The notes under the pieces: model-generated | Told to the model about the DNA's origin: nothing | What the model saw: the letters and a program-made list of their open reading frames with translations, nothing else | The model's database searches: none | Shown: positions 25,275 to 37,230 of the stretch, one piece after another | Numbering within the stretch: the first letter of the stretch is position 1 | How the letters are laid out: every line of letters begins with the position of its first letter | Assembly: GCA_037447655.1 (NCBI GenBank) | Contig: JBBHKE010001496.1 | Coordinates: forward strand, 1 to 64,000 | Direction of reading: 5' to 3' | DNA: 64,000 nucleotides | DNA from: Zygnema cylindricum | Lineage: Eukaryota > Streptophyta > Zygnematophyceae > Zygnematales > Zygnemataceae | Made by a program: the position numbers and the translations under genes

Positions 25275-25990
25275 GAATCGTAGACCTAAAGAAGCTTATC
25301 TAGAGAGTGCCGACTCCAAGTTGATACAAACCCAAATGACTAATAATCTGACAGTCAGAACTCCAATTCAACTTCACCCCTATGAAAGAAGATTTTTTTT
25401 GTGCTCAGTTTCGCCACATAATGCGAAGGTTCAACATGTGTTTTGGAAAGTATTCCCCACTTTGAATTTCCCTTAGAAAAGCCACCACCCTGGCAGGAAA
25501 ACACTCTGACCGACTACACCTCTGTGTAGGGTGGACTCGCTTGAGTCCGCAACAAAAAGAATCACTGAATTTGCTCCCCTAAGCAGTTAGTTATGGCTGG
25601 CCAAAGATGGCATATAAACACAAAAGGTCACTTGGAGAGAGGAGCCTCAAACAGGCTAAGTCCCTAAACTCCTACTCATAGCTACCTACTACCGTACCCT
25701 AGACCAATCAAAAGAGTGTATAGTACAAGAAGGTACAGTTGCCAATTGTACTTCTTGTACGACCATTGTACAACATGACATTCAGGTTGACAGTTGTCAG
25801 CTTGGGAGCCATCGTTCCTCTTTTCATCTTTTTTGGCGTCGAATGAAGTGGCGCCACATGGCACAGCGTGCCGCTATGTCCGAAGGCGCCAAATATTCAC
25901 TCGGGTTTGGTGGCGGCGCGACGTCCGTTCGATCATTTATTTTACAAGGTTGGATTCGCGTCCGCAAGAGCCGTTGTTGTCGTGCATGTG
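25275..25990 (-). mobile_element. Truncated Copia LTR (LTR-A type)
   Basis: Collinear with the minus-oriented LTR at 29260-30451, starting from the shared CTAGATAGTGCCGACTCC region. It continues through the ACTCTGACCGACTACACC, AAAAAGAATCACTGAA and CATTGTACAACATG landmarks. Similarity fades around 25990, where 3' sequence of another retroelement begins. Confidence 0.7.
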
Positions 25991-26230
25991 ACAAATGAGA
26001 TGGTTAACATGCAACACAATCAGCTGCAAGATAAAGAGTAAAGAAATAAGCAAGAAAGTCATGAACATATTAGAAAACAAGTGAAATATGTATGTACAAG
26101 CAGCAAGCAACAAATACACGTATCACAAGAAAAGTAAAGGTAGGGCGAGAGAGGAAGCTACGAGGCTCAGTTTATTCCCCCCCCCAGCTCTTTAGCCTGG
26201 CGAAGAGTTGGCCAATACGAATGGCAACTC
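25991..26230 (-). mobile_element. 3' flank, polypurine tract and LTR start of PHD element
   Basis: On the minus strand, the stop codon at 26231 is followed by a hairpin (8-bp stem, 26185-26210) and a G-run. A TGAG start of a probable LTR comes next. The hairpin-plus-G-run layout is the same as next to the second PHD polyprotein at 63546-63592. The LTR extent is unclear because the LTR-A remnant abuts it. Confidence 0.45.
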
Positions 26231-26622
26231 TCAACAGCCGTGACAAAACCAATGGCCATCTGGAACAGCTATTAATGGAGGGACCACACACTCTATGTGA
26301 AATCCCTGGTTGCAATAGTCGCATAGAAGCATAGATGTTTCTCCGTCGACCCGGTTGCAAAGTGTGCATTCTGTAGCCTCAGTGATAGACATACGCATAG
26401 GGTCCATGTCTTAGGAGAGATCCGGTAAATAGCATGGAGCATATTTCTTTGATGCTCCCGAAATGTTCGTCTATCTGCTCCTTGAAGTCCCAGCATACCA
26501 TTCGTGTCAACTTCAAAAATTCAGAGAATATTAGGTGAAACATCTCTGTCCAAGGTATCGAACAAATGGCGTCGTAAATAGACGTAATCTCCCACTCGGT
26601 AACGCTTCTGCTGGGGCCAGTA
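26231..26622 (-). pseudogene. Retroelement Pol 3' end with C-terminal PHD finger (copy 1)
   Basis: The minus-strand reading ends in a canonical C4HC3 PHD finger of about 45 residues: CTLC, an 11-residue spacer, CDYC, then H and C (HIEC), and final CHGC with W two residues before its first Cys. A stop follows at once. Upstream is an integrase C-terminal-like segment with KRYRVGDYVYLRRHLFD, DTLDRD and EHQRN. It matches the layout of the second copy at 63593-64000 (DFVY, DTLDIS, ENQIN). One in-frame stop and one frameshift show that it is dead. It is cut at 26623 by insertion of an LTR. PHD fingers read histone H3 tail methylation; a targeting role for the integrase is inference. Confidence 0.75.
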
Positions 26623-27678
26623 TGTAGAAATTAATGGATATTTTTAGTATTTTCTCGGTCTAAAATAAAATGCACAAAAGAAGCCGAGGCGGTCTACCTC
26701 TAACTCCTCTCTTCAGCCCCCACACTTGTCGCAGTCACTGAAGGTTGAAAAGGAAGGTCGAGCCATGCGTGCCTATGCTGCTTAGAGATAGAGAGACATG
26801 TGGTAGATTTTGGTAGATTTACCAAAACATGCTTGACGGACCCAAGATTTGATCCTGCTTACGTGCCATTTGTCAAGTCCAGCCGTAGCCGGTAGCTTTA
26901 TCCTATTAGTCTATCATCGGTCCTGGTACATACAGGGTTTGACAATTATTTAAACTGTTATAGGTACACAAGTTCGTTTTACGGCGTGAACAGTTTTTCA
27001 GACATATACATTGTTTTGTATAGTACGGCGTATGATACTCCACGAAATGAATATCGTGCATTTGTTTCGACCGCGAAACAAATACCACGCAATTAATTTT
27101 GACGGATGTAATTAATTGCCGATCTAGGTCGAACGGCCGTGATAGATGCCCAAATCCTGGAAAGAACGCTTTTGCGGTTTTTTGTCATTGCCACGTCAAA
27201 TGACACGTGGCACAGTCACATTGTTTTGTGGCATCTCTGAAGAATACGGGAACAAATCCGGATGTGGCAAGCGTCGACATTTTGGCCATGCCGCACAATG
27301 GCCGCAAAGAAAGTACATCCGCACCTGTACTTTTTCTGTACGACAAAGTAATCTGGTTGGACCGTACTCTAGTAGTATAGGGTTTAGAGAGGGATTTAAG
27401 ACCTAGAAAATTTGGTAGGCAGACCCCTCTCTCTTAGAGAGCTCTTGTACAAAATGTCAATTTTGACCCTTCATAACTTACTGCTCAGGGGAGCAAATTC
27501 AAAGATTCTTTTTGCTATATAATCACGGGAGTCTTGTCTTCACAAAGGTGTAGTTGGTCAATATTTTTACCTGTCAGGGTGGTAGTTATTCTTGTGGAAA
27601 CTCAAAGGGGTCAAGATTATCCTAGAGGCTTTGAGTGAGCTGCTTACTCTGAGGGCCAATGGAGGTCTCAGAGATTCA
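26623..27678 (+). mobile_element. Copia LTR (LTR-B type), 5' LTR
   Basis: Begins TGTAGAAATTAATGG and ends GAGATTCA, length 1,056 bp, followed directly by a mutated primer site. It matches the split LTR at 52495-60004 (1,055 bp without its insertion). It interrupts the PHD polyprotein remnant. Confidence 0.85.
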
Positions 27679-29259
27679 GGTTTTGGGCCCACCCTCTAGG
27701 GTACCCATATTTCATGGAGTAGGTTTCATGTATTGGGAAAGTATGATAGTAAGCGGACGAGTGAGGCGTCCATCCAGCTGAGCCATTCCTCCAAGGTTTG
27801 GGGGATGCAGGTTTACCAAAAAGGCAGATCCAGCTCCATCGCAGGATTTGGAGGACGGGGAGAGCATTGTGATGGAAAAAGGGAAAGATAAGGAGATAGT
27901 TACACTGATAGCAACACCTATCGCAAACGGTTCAGCGTTCATGTCACCTATTCTAAGGAATGAGGAGAATGATGTTGATACTCGAGATTACAACAATATG
28001 GCGGCAAAACACTTAATTCTCCGTCATCTTACTCAAGGACTTGCATCTCCTCATTTGCAAGTGGAAAGGGCATCCGATCTGTAGATTGCCTTCATAGAGA
28101 TGTACCGGAGTGGGACTATTCAGCAACAGCAATTGGGTGATCGAAAGATAGATGCATATGTACACAAAGGGGGAAAAATGCTAGATTTTTGTAATGAGCT
28201 TGCAACCTTTTTCATAGAACTAGAGAGTGTTGGTTAGGTAGAAATAGAAAAGATGAAGTTTAACTGGCTGCTTATGAAGTTACTTGATGACTATGAAAAC
28301 ATAGTTAACCTTGTGCAAGATTTGCCAGATTCTAAGTGGATTTGGAATTCTGTGGTAGGGATGATTCTCGTCCGAGAGAATACAATTGAGATCCGAAAAG
28401 GAGGGAAGAGTGGACAAGCTCTGGCAACAAGAACTGTTTGGAGGAGCAAGGATCCTAAAAATTCAGTAGGAAACTATGGAGGACAAGGACAGAAAGCTCA
28501 GTCCGATGAATCAAGACCGAGGGTCTCCAAGGGGTTGTGTCACTTTTGCAAGAAACCAGGACACTATATGGCAGAGTGTACTAAGCTAACCGAGCTTAGG
28601 TTAAAGGAGGGAAAGACTGGTGGACCTCCGAGAGGAAAAAAAAAGGCCCTTGTGACGTAGGTATCTGAGGCAGAATCCGAGGACGAGGACGATGATCTCC
28701 TATTGGATGACGAGTTGGAGGAAAAAAATGAGGTTGAAATTCCACGTTAGCAGAAATGTGCTTTCGGTGGATTTAACGGTGAAGCAAGCTGGATTGTACA
28801 TTCAGGTGCCTACATGCACATATGTAAGGATAAACACCTGTTCACTAAGATAAAAAAGCTTCCTACCGTAGAGATAGAGAACGAGGATGGTAGGATAGTC
28901 ACTATTACTCTTGTAGGATTGGTAGATCAAAAAGTGTTAGTTGAAGGAAAGACATCCATAGTTATATTCTCCAATGTATTGTTTATGCTGGAGCTGAACA
29001 AAAACCTCATCTCTACATCTGTATTAGATGAAAAGGGTTTTTTTACTAGCACTAGGGAAGGAGTCTTTACTGCTAGTTTTGAGGAAGAAGTTTATTTCGT
29101 TGCTGAAAAAGGTAGCTAAGGGATGTTTAGGCTGAATTTAAACAACCAAAAGAAAAAACTTTACTATGCTGGTGTTCATGATATAATGTTGTGGCATAAG
29201 AGAATTGGGCATGTGAATCTAGATAAGTTGAGAGAGATGAAAAAAATGGGAGTAGTGGA
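27679..29259 (+). pseudogene. Copia gag-pol remnant (gag, protease, start of integrase)
   Basis: Collinear with the nearly intact polyprotein at 53986-58320. The primer site here is GGTTTTGGGCCCACC, so the shared start ATG is lost. The gag region includes NNMAAKHLILRHLTQGL and a zinc knuckle CHFCKKPGHYMAEC. The protease motif is changed from DSGA to HSGA. The text ends just after the integrase HHCC-region histidines (WHKRIGH), where an LTR in opposite orientation begins. Several in-frame stops (for example at 28081, 28657 and 28747) make it non-functional. Confidence 0.9.
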
Positions 29260-30451
29260 TAAAACTCTGAGACCTCCATTGGCCCTCAGAGTAAGTAGAT
29301 CCAAAAAAAGTTTATCTAGATAGTGCCGACTCCAAGTTGATATAAACCCAAATGACCGACCCATTGACAATCAAAACCCAAATATAGATTCACCCCTGTG
29401 AAATAACACTTTCTGTATGGTCAGTTCCACCACAGAATGCAAAGTTAGAACATGAGATTTGGACACATTCACCCACTTTGACTTTCCCTTAGAAATGCCA
29501 CCACCTTGGCAGACAAAAACTCTGACCGACTACACCCTTGTGTAGCCTGGACTCCCTTGAGTCTGTAGCAAAAAGAATCACTGAAAATGGTCAAGTAAAT
29601 TGATAGTTATGGCTGGCCAAAGTTTGCCATTTCTAGAAGGTGCTCTCTGGGAGAGGCAGCTACTTACCCAAAATTTTCTAAGTCCTATTCCCTCTCTAAA
29701 ACTCTATCTACTGAAGTACGACACCAATCAAATTAGTGTGTCGTACAGAAAAGTACAGGTGCCGGTGTACTTTGTGTACGGCCATTGTACCACATGGCCA
29801 AAATGTCGACACGTGTCATAGCCGGATTTGTTACCGCAATCTCCGGAGTCGCCGCAATCCAACATTGTCGCGCCACGTGTCACATGACGTGGCGGTGACT
29901 GAAAAACGCCAAAAGTAAATAATCCGTGATCGCGGCGCCTATCGTGGCCGTCAGATCAAACCGGATACAATTGTAGCTGTTGACAATATACGTGCGATAT
30001 TTGTTTCGCGTTCAAAACAAATGCGCGGTATCCGTTTCATAAAATACATTAAATCGTACTCCGTACTATATAAAACTGTATCTATGTATTACGTATCTAT
30101 TTCTGTTAGATGAGCTAGTCTACGTGTAAAAATATAAATATCTGTCAAACCTTTAGTACTCTAGCACTGTATTTTAGACTTGTTGGTTAAAGCGAACGGC
30201 TAGTTTGACGGACGGCAGGTACGAGGATCAAATCCTGGGTCCGTCACACCTTTTAGATAACTCTATTAAGAATTGCCTTCCTGTCCACTTTGGACAGTCT
30301 AGGCAGCCATGGATCTAACTCCTCTTCAAGTCTTCAGTGACTACGACAAGTGTGGGGACTTGAGTGAAGAGTTAGAGGTAGGTTGTCAGTGTCCCCTTTT
30401 TGCCTTTTTATTTTATAATCTCTAGACCTAGAAAATACTTAAATTTCAACA
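29260..30451 (-). mobile_element. Copia LTR (LTR-A type), minus orientation
   Basis: Length 1,192 bp, identical in length to the plus-oriented LTR at 49372-50563 and similar throughout. The end near 29260 has TA in place of the expected TG. It stands alone, without adjacent internal sequence. Its right edge lies 243 bp from the last guanylate kinase exon. No matching 5-bp target duplication is visible, which suggests rearrangement as well as insertion. Confidence 0.85.
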
Positions 30452-30694
30452 TCATCGTCTTGTTAAGCCAGAAAGAGAGCGAGGGACAGACAATACAGCA
30501 AACAAGAGAAGAAAAAAACCCTTATCACATTTCACAAAGCAACACCTGCATCTGCATATGCTTTCAAAATTATACTCGCAGACACTCTTCATGCAAACCT
30601 GCAGTATTTCCTTCATCCTAAGGGAAGTGTCCCTATGTGGCGGAAGTGCTCGGAGTGGGCATCAAGCAGCATGGAGGAGCCAGCGCTGGGTAAC
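30452..30694. other. Stump of guanylate kinase intron 3
   Basis: Sequence between the exon 3 donor site and the LTR-A edge. I searched the minus strand for the missing guanylate kinase exons (the conserved TSRP/RPGE region) and saw none here. Confidence 0.5.
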
Positions 30695-30747
30695 CTTGAT
30701 CACAGCATCTTTGCCCACGCCACTTGGCCCGCTGATGACGATCACCA

Positions 30748-30805
30748 GTGGTTTCGATGGTGAAGCCTGTGGGCCTGTGGTTTCGATGGTGAAGCCTGTG
30801 GGCCT
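30748..30805 (-). repeat. 29-bp tandem duplication in guanylate kinase exon 3
   Basis: The units 30748-30776 and 30777-30805 are identical. Removing one unit in thought restores one frame from the exon 3 acceptor to the P-loop, which shows that the duplication is what breaks the frame. Confidence 0.9.
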
Positions 30806-31632
30806 GTGTCCAATGGAGAGCCCAGCGCCTTTTCTAGTGCCTTCAACACGACATTCTTGTTCCTGCACGGGGTAGAACAGACTACAAGGTTAGTAAATAT
30901 GTAAAGAGATGTGCTGCTTTTTGTAGGTAGAAGCCTTATGATTCTTAAACATGAATCCAAATGCAATAGCAAGCTTGCCAAAATACATCCCACGTCCCAT
31001 TCAACTCAACGGTGACTTCAGCTATGCAACACATAGGTTGTTATGGAAGAATAAAAAAAAAATGTAACTAGCCCAACGATACTCCAATTTCACAAGACAC
31101 AAAAATAGTTGAAATCATGCACCAGCGCATGCGTACATACAAAATTCTTGTCTAGCTTACAGGCTTCAGCTCTATCATATCTATTTCCTCCTCCCATGTC
31201 TTTGCTCTTGCACTATCAACACCCAACTTATCGTCTTATGCCCATCTAATTCCTACATGGTATAAATCAATTCGGTCCAGATTTACTAGGGCAGCTAAGG
31301 GTCCAAACCTTTTCTGTTTTCTTGCATTTGCTGCATAGAGATAGAAAATAATATGTTTCTATGATTGAAAGTACTGACTTAATGCTCTTTAGCGTCATAT
31401 CATCAAATAAATTTCGCAGGACCGCCCGTTACAAAGGATGTCAATAACTGTGATGTTAATGACACAGCAAACTTCATACAGGATTCTGAAAATAACACAA
31501 TAAGCTAGGTCAGAGAGGGTTATGCCACTTTCCTCGCCAGCAGGCTGTCAATCCATTAAAAAAATAAAAGAAAGAGGGCATCTGAGTTTACATGCATTAA
31601 CCCTGCGTGACTGTCCCCATCAGCTTGCCTTT

Positions 31633-31728
31633 CAGTTCCAACTCGAAATTATTTTGATGAATATGCTGCAACCTCCCTTTCAGTTCCAACTCGAAATTCT
31701 TTTGATGAATATGCTGCAACCTCCTCAT
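31633..31728 (-). repeat. 48-bp tandem duplication in guanylate kinase exon 2
   Basis: Two 48-bp units (16 codons each, so frame-neutral) differ by a GAA to TAA change that puts a stop in the downstream unit at 31649-31651. Confidence 0.85.
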
Positions 31729-33021
31729 GCAATCTGGCAGATGTTATAGCAGTGTGATGTTGTCTATTGTCACTGTCCGCCATGTAATTTTCATCATGTG
31801 GAGATAATTGAGTAATTTCCCTCAGACGAGATCCTTGACACAAGGTATTGATCGCATGCTGTCAAAATGTGGAAGAAATGAGCTATATGCTTAACAGGAA
31901 CCATCAATTAGTACCTTGCAAAAAGCTGAGGATAAAAGACCTAAAACTTGCCAAACATTCTGGTTGGTAATGCACAATGACATAAATTATGGTTTGTAGT
32001 CTCGAATACCGTGAAGATTCATAAACATAACGAATGCTGTACATTTTAAAAACTATTGAGATCTTCACAATCTTACCGTGTCGCCCGCAAACCTGTGTTT
32101 TTCAAAAGGCAATGCATTTGGACATATCCAGCATGCATACTTGTTACCTATGGAAATATACAATGGAACAACGGACAGGAACATGAGAGTTCACAGCAAG
32201 GTACTCAGTAGACAACAAATCAAACTAGCGAAATTAAAATCTAAAACGCTATGATTATCTTGCTGCAGCTGCAAAAGAAATGCCGAAAAAAGCAAAATTA
32301 TTCCGTTCACAACTCTTTGGTTAACAACAAAAAAATTGCTAAATTTGCGCCTGTCATTTTTAACGTCTGTCGAGGACAACTTTGAGGTATCACTTGTTTT
32401 GGTCGTTTATTCTCATGTAGTTGTACAAAATGAAAACAAATCATTACAAAATACACCTTACAAAAAAAATCACGCTACTTTCACACAAAATGACCAGATT
32501 ATGCATTGCCAGCTAATAAATACAATGTATTAAAAAAATGTACGCCCTTCGTGGTAAGAAACTTTTTAGCAAAGGAGAAAAATGACATATATTAGAATCT
32601 ATAGTAGCAGTAGCTAGCAATAACTCTGTTAAAACATTTATGAATATACTTACTTTATTGAGAGGCTCACAGTCAGACATTCCTATGCTGGGAATGAGCA
32701 AAAAACCACGATTTGCGAAAGTCATAAGCAAACAATGATGAGACCGCTTCTGCCTTGCATCTCTTGTGTGCCAGCGAAGGCCTCCCTCAACTTCAATTTT
32801 TCGTACTGTTCCTATTGCAAAATTTAAATTTGATCCAGACAGTTCGAAACATTGCCCGTATAAATGTATTTTACCAATACTGGTGGATGCTTGAATGAAA
32901 GATCTCAGAGATACTGCCATGGGAATAGAAAAGATAAGTTTGCATAAGGTCACGTACTTCATGTGTTAAATTGGGATAGATTTGTCCATCGAGAAAAACC
33001 TTTTTGATGGCACACAACCAG

Positions 33022-34605
33022 ATAAAAACTTGACCTATTTAGATCTTAGGGGATGCTAAAGGCAGGGTTTCATGTCGTCCACGTGTACGGTATTCACGGA
33101 AAGACTGTCGATGAGCGATTGTTAAACCGATATACATATCTGTACAGTAATGTTATGTATCGGTAGACATTTGCCAATAGCCGATATGTACTTATTTTGA
33201 AACGTCGATTATCTATATATCAATCCGATACTCGGTAGAGGAATTATCGCGATGAAATTTCTGGTGTTGTATATCGGATAAAAGCATATCGATACCAATA
33301 ATATTGCATATCGATAGCAATAAAAAACGATACCAATAGATATCAGTTATCGAAAGGTGAGGGGTTCCGATTAGAGGTCGCAAAAGTCAAAATTTTACAT
33401 AACCGAAACCAACCGTTTTTTTTTCAAAATCTGAGTAACCGACGCTCGACCGGGTTATGTCACGCTCCAAAATTGTTAACCGTCAACTGACCGCCGTATA
33501 CGAAAAAAAAAATTAACCGAATCTCGATTTCTCGCGACTAACCGTGCTTGCCCTTAACCGAAAAAGTACAAAAATAACCAATGTACGACGTATGAATAAG
33601 CCAATAATTACGATTTGTCGCGTTCCCTAAGATTTGCGAAATGAATAGTGTTACTACCGTGTCAGATTTGGGACGATTTGTCGCGTTCCCTAAGATTTGC
33701 GAAATGAATAGTGTACTACTGTGTCAGATTTGCGACGCTTTGTCGCGTTCCCTATGATTTGCGAAATGAATAGCGTAACTACAGTACCGTGTCAGATTTG
33801 CGACGCTATTTAGATCTTAGATAAAAACTTGACCTATTTAGATCTTAGGGGATGCTAAAGGCAGGGTTTCATGTCGTCCACGTGTACGGTATTCAGGGAA
33901 AGACTGTCGATGAGCGATTGTTAAACCGATATACATATCTGTACAGTAATGTTATGTATCGGTAGACATTTGCCAATAGCCGATATGTACTTATTTTGAA
34001 ACGTCGATTATCTATATATCAATCCGATACTCGGTAGAGGAATTATCGCGATGAAATTTCTGGTGTTGTTATATCGGATAAAAGCATATCGATACCAATA
34101 ATATTGCATATCGATAGCAATAAAAAACGATACCAATAGATATCAGTTATCGAAAGGTGAGGGGTTCCGATTAGAGGTCGCAAAAGTCAAAATTTTACAT
34201 AACCGAAACCAACCGTTTTTTTTTTCAAAATCTGAGTAACCGACGCTCGACCGGGTTATGTCACGCTCCAAAATTGTTAACCGTCAACTGACCGCCGTAT
34301 ACGAAAAAAAAAATTAACCGAATCTCGATTTCTCGCGACTAACCGTGCTTGCCCTTAACCGAAAAAGTACAAAAATAACCAATGTACGACGTATGAATAA
34401 GCCAATAATTACGATTTGTCGCGTTCCCTAAGATTTGCGAAATGAATAGTGTTACTACCGTGTCAGATTTGGGACGATTTGTCGCGTTCCCTAAGATTTG
34501 CGAAATGAATAGTGTACTACTGTGTCAGATTTGCGACACTTTGTCGCGTTCCCTATGATTTGCGAAATGAATAGCGTAACTACAGTACCGTGTCAGATTT
34601 GCGAC
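33022..34605. repeat. 799-bp direct tandem duplication
   Basis: 33022-33820 and 33821-34605 align along their whole length, with only a handful of differences by eye. Examples are one base near 33096/33895, one T near 33270 and a C/T change near 34536. Each unit contains three copies of a roughly 58-bp subrepeat around TTTGTCGCGTTCCCTA. It is rich in TATCG-type motifs, has no coding content, and is likely a recent duplication or an assembly duplication. Confidence 0.9.
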
Positions 34606-34619
34606 GCTAATCATTATGT

Positions 34620-34995
34620 CACGTACTTCCACGATACCAAAGAGTACAAAGCATTATGACGTTTTCACTACGCGGTTTGTAAAAACACATTCTGTCAAAA
34701 CGTACAGTTTCACGTCATTATGATGTTTGCACTACGCGGTTTGTGAAAACGCAGGTACATCATAACGGCATGTATTAAATCATTTTTTGTACTTTTTTTG
34801 TTAATACGGTACATTTTTGTACGTTAGCCACACTATTTAAAATGGCACTATACTAGAGTTGTTAACGCTGATTCAAAAAGTACCTTGAATAATGTAAAGA
34901 AAAATTTAGAGTTATTTACTCTTTTTAAGGTTTTTGGGTCAAAATTCGTGGTGACTGAATTAGAGTTAATAACGCTAACTACGATTCGCGGTGTA
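34620..34995. mobile_element. TACACCG-family element, right part (empty-site copy)
   Basis: Collinear with 23560-23720 plus 25126-25200, but without the 1.4 kb insertion. It ends in the family terminal repeat (CGATTCGCGGTGTA) at 34995. The left part is missing or replaced by the 799-bp repeat. Confidence 0.65.
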
Positions 34996-35145
34996 GTGTA
35001 AATGGAAAATTATGATTAATAATACTATTTAAGGAGACGTGGCAGGATATAGTCCACGTGTTTAAATAATGTTGTTAACTATATTTTGTGATTTTCGGCT
35101 ATTAGTAGTAGCGACTTATTAATACTAATAACAATGTGTGGTGTA
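34996..35145. mobile_element. TACACCG-family fragment
   Basis: Ends with AATGTGTGGTGTA and shares the TATTAATACTAATAAC style of the family's inner terminal repeat. Only one end is clear. Confidence 0.35.
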
Positions 35146-35843
35146 GTGGTACATCTCTCTTTGCAAAAAAACAGCTCGTGTACCTTTTCTTTTTACTATT
35201 TTGTCTTTTTGCAATCTCCCTTTACGAATAATTTTTTTCCTCGACAATCACCTCCTTCAAGGGATTTGTTCCTAATTTTGCGTGTAACTCTTATATTAAT
35301 GCTTAAACCCTTATATTAATGTTTACTCTCTCGCAAATCTAATTTTTTCGCTACAATTTTCAGACGGTTTTTCTTTCACTACGATACTATGTTATGAATT
35401 ATGTTAAAAGGGTAAATTTTCTATTATGTAAGTTTAAAAAAAAAATCATATTTTTCACATAGAAAATCAATTGACAAAAAACACATTGTGATGAGCAAAA
35501 AAAACAAAAAATATTTTGTAGCATCAAATATAAAAATAAACAAATAACAACCTCGTTCTATTTTTGACTCTATTGTACAAATTCTCAACCTCAAACTTAA
35601 AACTACACAAAAATCTATAAATATACATTTGGTATACATACGACGCTTTGGTAATTTGATAAAAATAAGAAATTTGGTTTAAAAAAAAAAAAAAAAAAAT
35701 AACACTAGAAAAATTGTGTAACACAACAAAAATTTCAAAGGAAAAAAAAACATGATAACTAATACTAAAAAAATAACAATCATTACAAAACAAAACAAAA
35801 TAAAAAACTATGCATTTAAAATATCTCATTTGGATCTAACACA
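35146..35843. other. AT-rich non-coding DNA beside hAT gene
   Basis: Long A/T runs and no ORF of interest. It probably includes the 3' untranslated part and terminus of the hAT element, though I could not identify its terminal inverted repeat. Confidence 0.35.
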
Positions 35844-37221
35844 CTAAAGATCACTAACAATTGAAGTAGCTAGTGAGCTCCTCCTCTTTGTTATCGTGTT
35901 CCTGGCATCCGAAAAATTGCATTCGGACATGGAGCTAGAAGCCGGAATAGCTAGAATAGATCTAGCAACACCGGCTAGAATACCGGCTAGAATAGGAAAT
36001 CCTCCATTTTTCGTACGTACATTTGATTTTTTTTTCCACCATTCAAGTATGTTAAAGTTCAATCTTACGTCGTTGGTTAATTTTAAATCAAAATAACGTT
36101 TCATTTCGTCGTTAACGAGCGTTTTTTTGTCGGTGGTAATAAGAACCTCATTTTCCTCATCGCTCTCACAAAAATAATTATAGAAACCGTCTTTACTTTG
36201 CGATGTTTTTCGTTTTTTTGTGATACGTCGAGGACTACCGAAATCAACGTCATCACGAGGTCGTTTGCGAGTTCTCGAAGTTTAACCATTGCGCTTTCAA
36301 TTTCGGTTTTCGATACCCCAATTATTTCAAGCTTTTGTTTTGTCGGGGATCTAAAAGAGCCGCGACAATATGATACTCATGAAGGCCCCACTTCGGTAGT
36401 GCAAATTTTATAAAAAGTTGTTTCAATTTTTGCAGGTTTAGGGAATCAGCGGGGCATTCTTTTTCAACGTCATTGTAAGATGTTTTTCTTATCTTACAAT
36501 GGTTATGGAGAGACGATAGTTCAAACAAAACCAAATGTAAAGTTGGTTCTTTGAATTTTTCCAACTTTAGGGTCGCTTCTTGAAACCTTTCCCAAAATCG
36601 TATAAGTTTGGTAAAGTGAGTCTTATCAATACAAACAAAAGGTATAGATTTATTTTTTGCTTGAGCGATTGGTCCTATCTCATTGAATGCATCGTAAATA
36701 CTCTTAAGCATTCAAAGCAAAGAATTCCACCGCGTTGCGTTTTCTCGTTTTAGAAGTGTTTTTCAAAAGATTTTGTAAATTAACTTGTTTGAAAAACGTG
36801 ACCAATGATTTACACGCGTCAATTAGATAAAAAAATCAAAAACTTCCACATTGTATTTGCCATTTTTGGAAGTTCCGCTCTTATTCAAGATCATTGTCAC
36901 AATTGTAGCACTTTTATGGTCCGCGCAAGGTATCGAATTAAACATACTCGGTATACCTTCAACCGCACACATGTTAGAGCCAATATCAGTCACAATGATC
37001 AAAATTGGACATTTCAAAATTGGTCAAACAATTTCTGAAAGCCGTTAAAACATTTTCCGCGGTGTGTTTTTCCTCCAGAAAATGATCGACTTGAAGCGTC
37101 CGTGCATAAAGTTTAAATTCTTTGTCAATAAAATGTGTGGTTACTGACATGAATGACGTTCTTTTTCTTGTATCGGTCCAGAGATCGGTTCTGAATGCGA
37201 CAAAAATATTGTTATCAATAT
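35844..37221 (-). pseudogene. hAT transposase, C-terminal part
   Basis: Continues the reading of 48606-49216 across the Copia insertion. In order it shows an RNase H-like segment (FVAFRTDLWTDTRKRTSFM, then THFIDKEFKLYARTLQ), a middle region ending HIVAALLDPRQNK, and a C-terminal dimerisation motif (ILEWWKKKS, SILAIPASSSMSECNFSDA). The order fits hAT transposases, whose cut-and-paste activity leaves 8-bp duplications. The dimerisation region contains an odd GILAGV-type insertion. The reading is broken by frameshifts (for example near 36290 and 36720) and by the retroelement, so it is inactive. Confidence 0.85.
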
Positions 37222-37230
37222 TGCAATTCT

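Larger units (their letters stand above)
30695..32920 (-). pseudogene. Organellar guanylate kinase, truncated 5' half
   Basis: Guanylate kinase phosphorylates GMP to GDP. Three exons are seen in coding order: 32654-32920, 31602-31858 and 30695-30862, with consistent GT-AG sites and phases (0, then 2). Exon 3 encodes a helix like LKALEKALG and the P-loop ISGPSGVGKDAVIK, as in the plastid/mitochondrial V2-type enzymes of plants. Exon 1 begins MAVSLRSFIQASTSIGK, a plausible transit peptide; an in-frame ATG at 32962 is an alternative start. Exons 1-2 otherwise match nothing I recognise. A 48-bp tandem duplication in exon 2 carries a TAA (31649-31651). A 29-bp tandem duplication in exon 3 shifts the frame. 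All catalytic exons after the P-loop are missing, the gene breaking off near an LTR at 30451. I infer a dead, transposon-truncated gene. Confidence 0.75.

Noticed and set aside
30206-30247. tRNA gene in LTR
   Set aside because: Only an acceptor/T-arm-like hairpin is present; there is no anticodon arm or proper A box.
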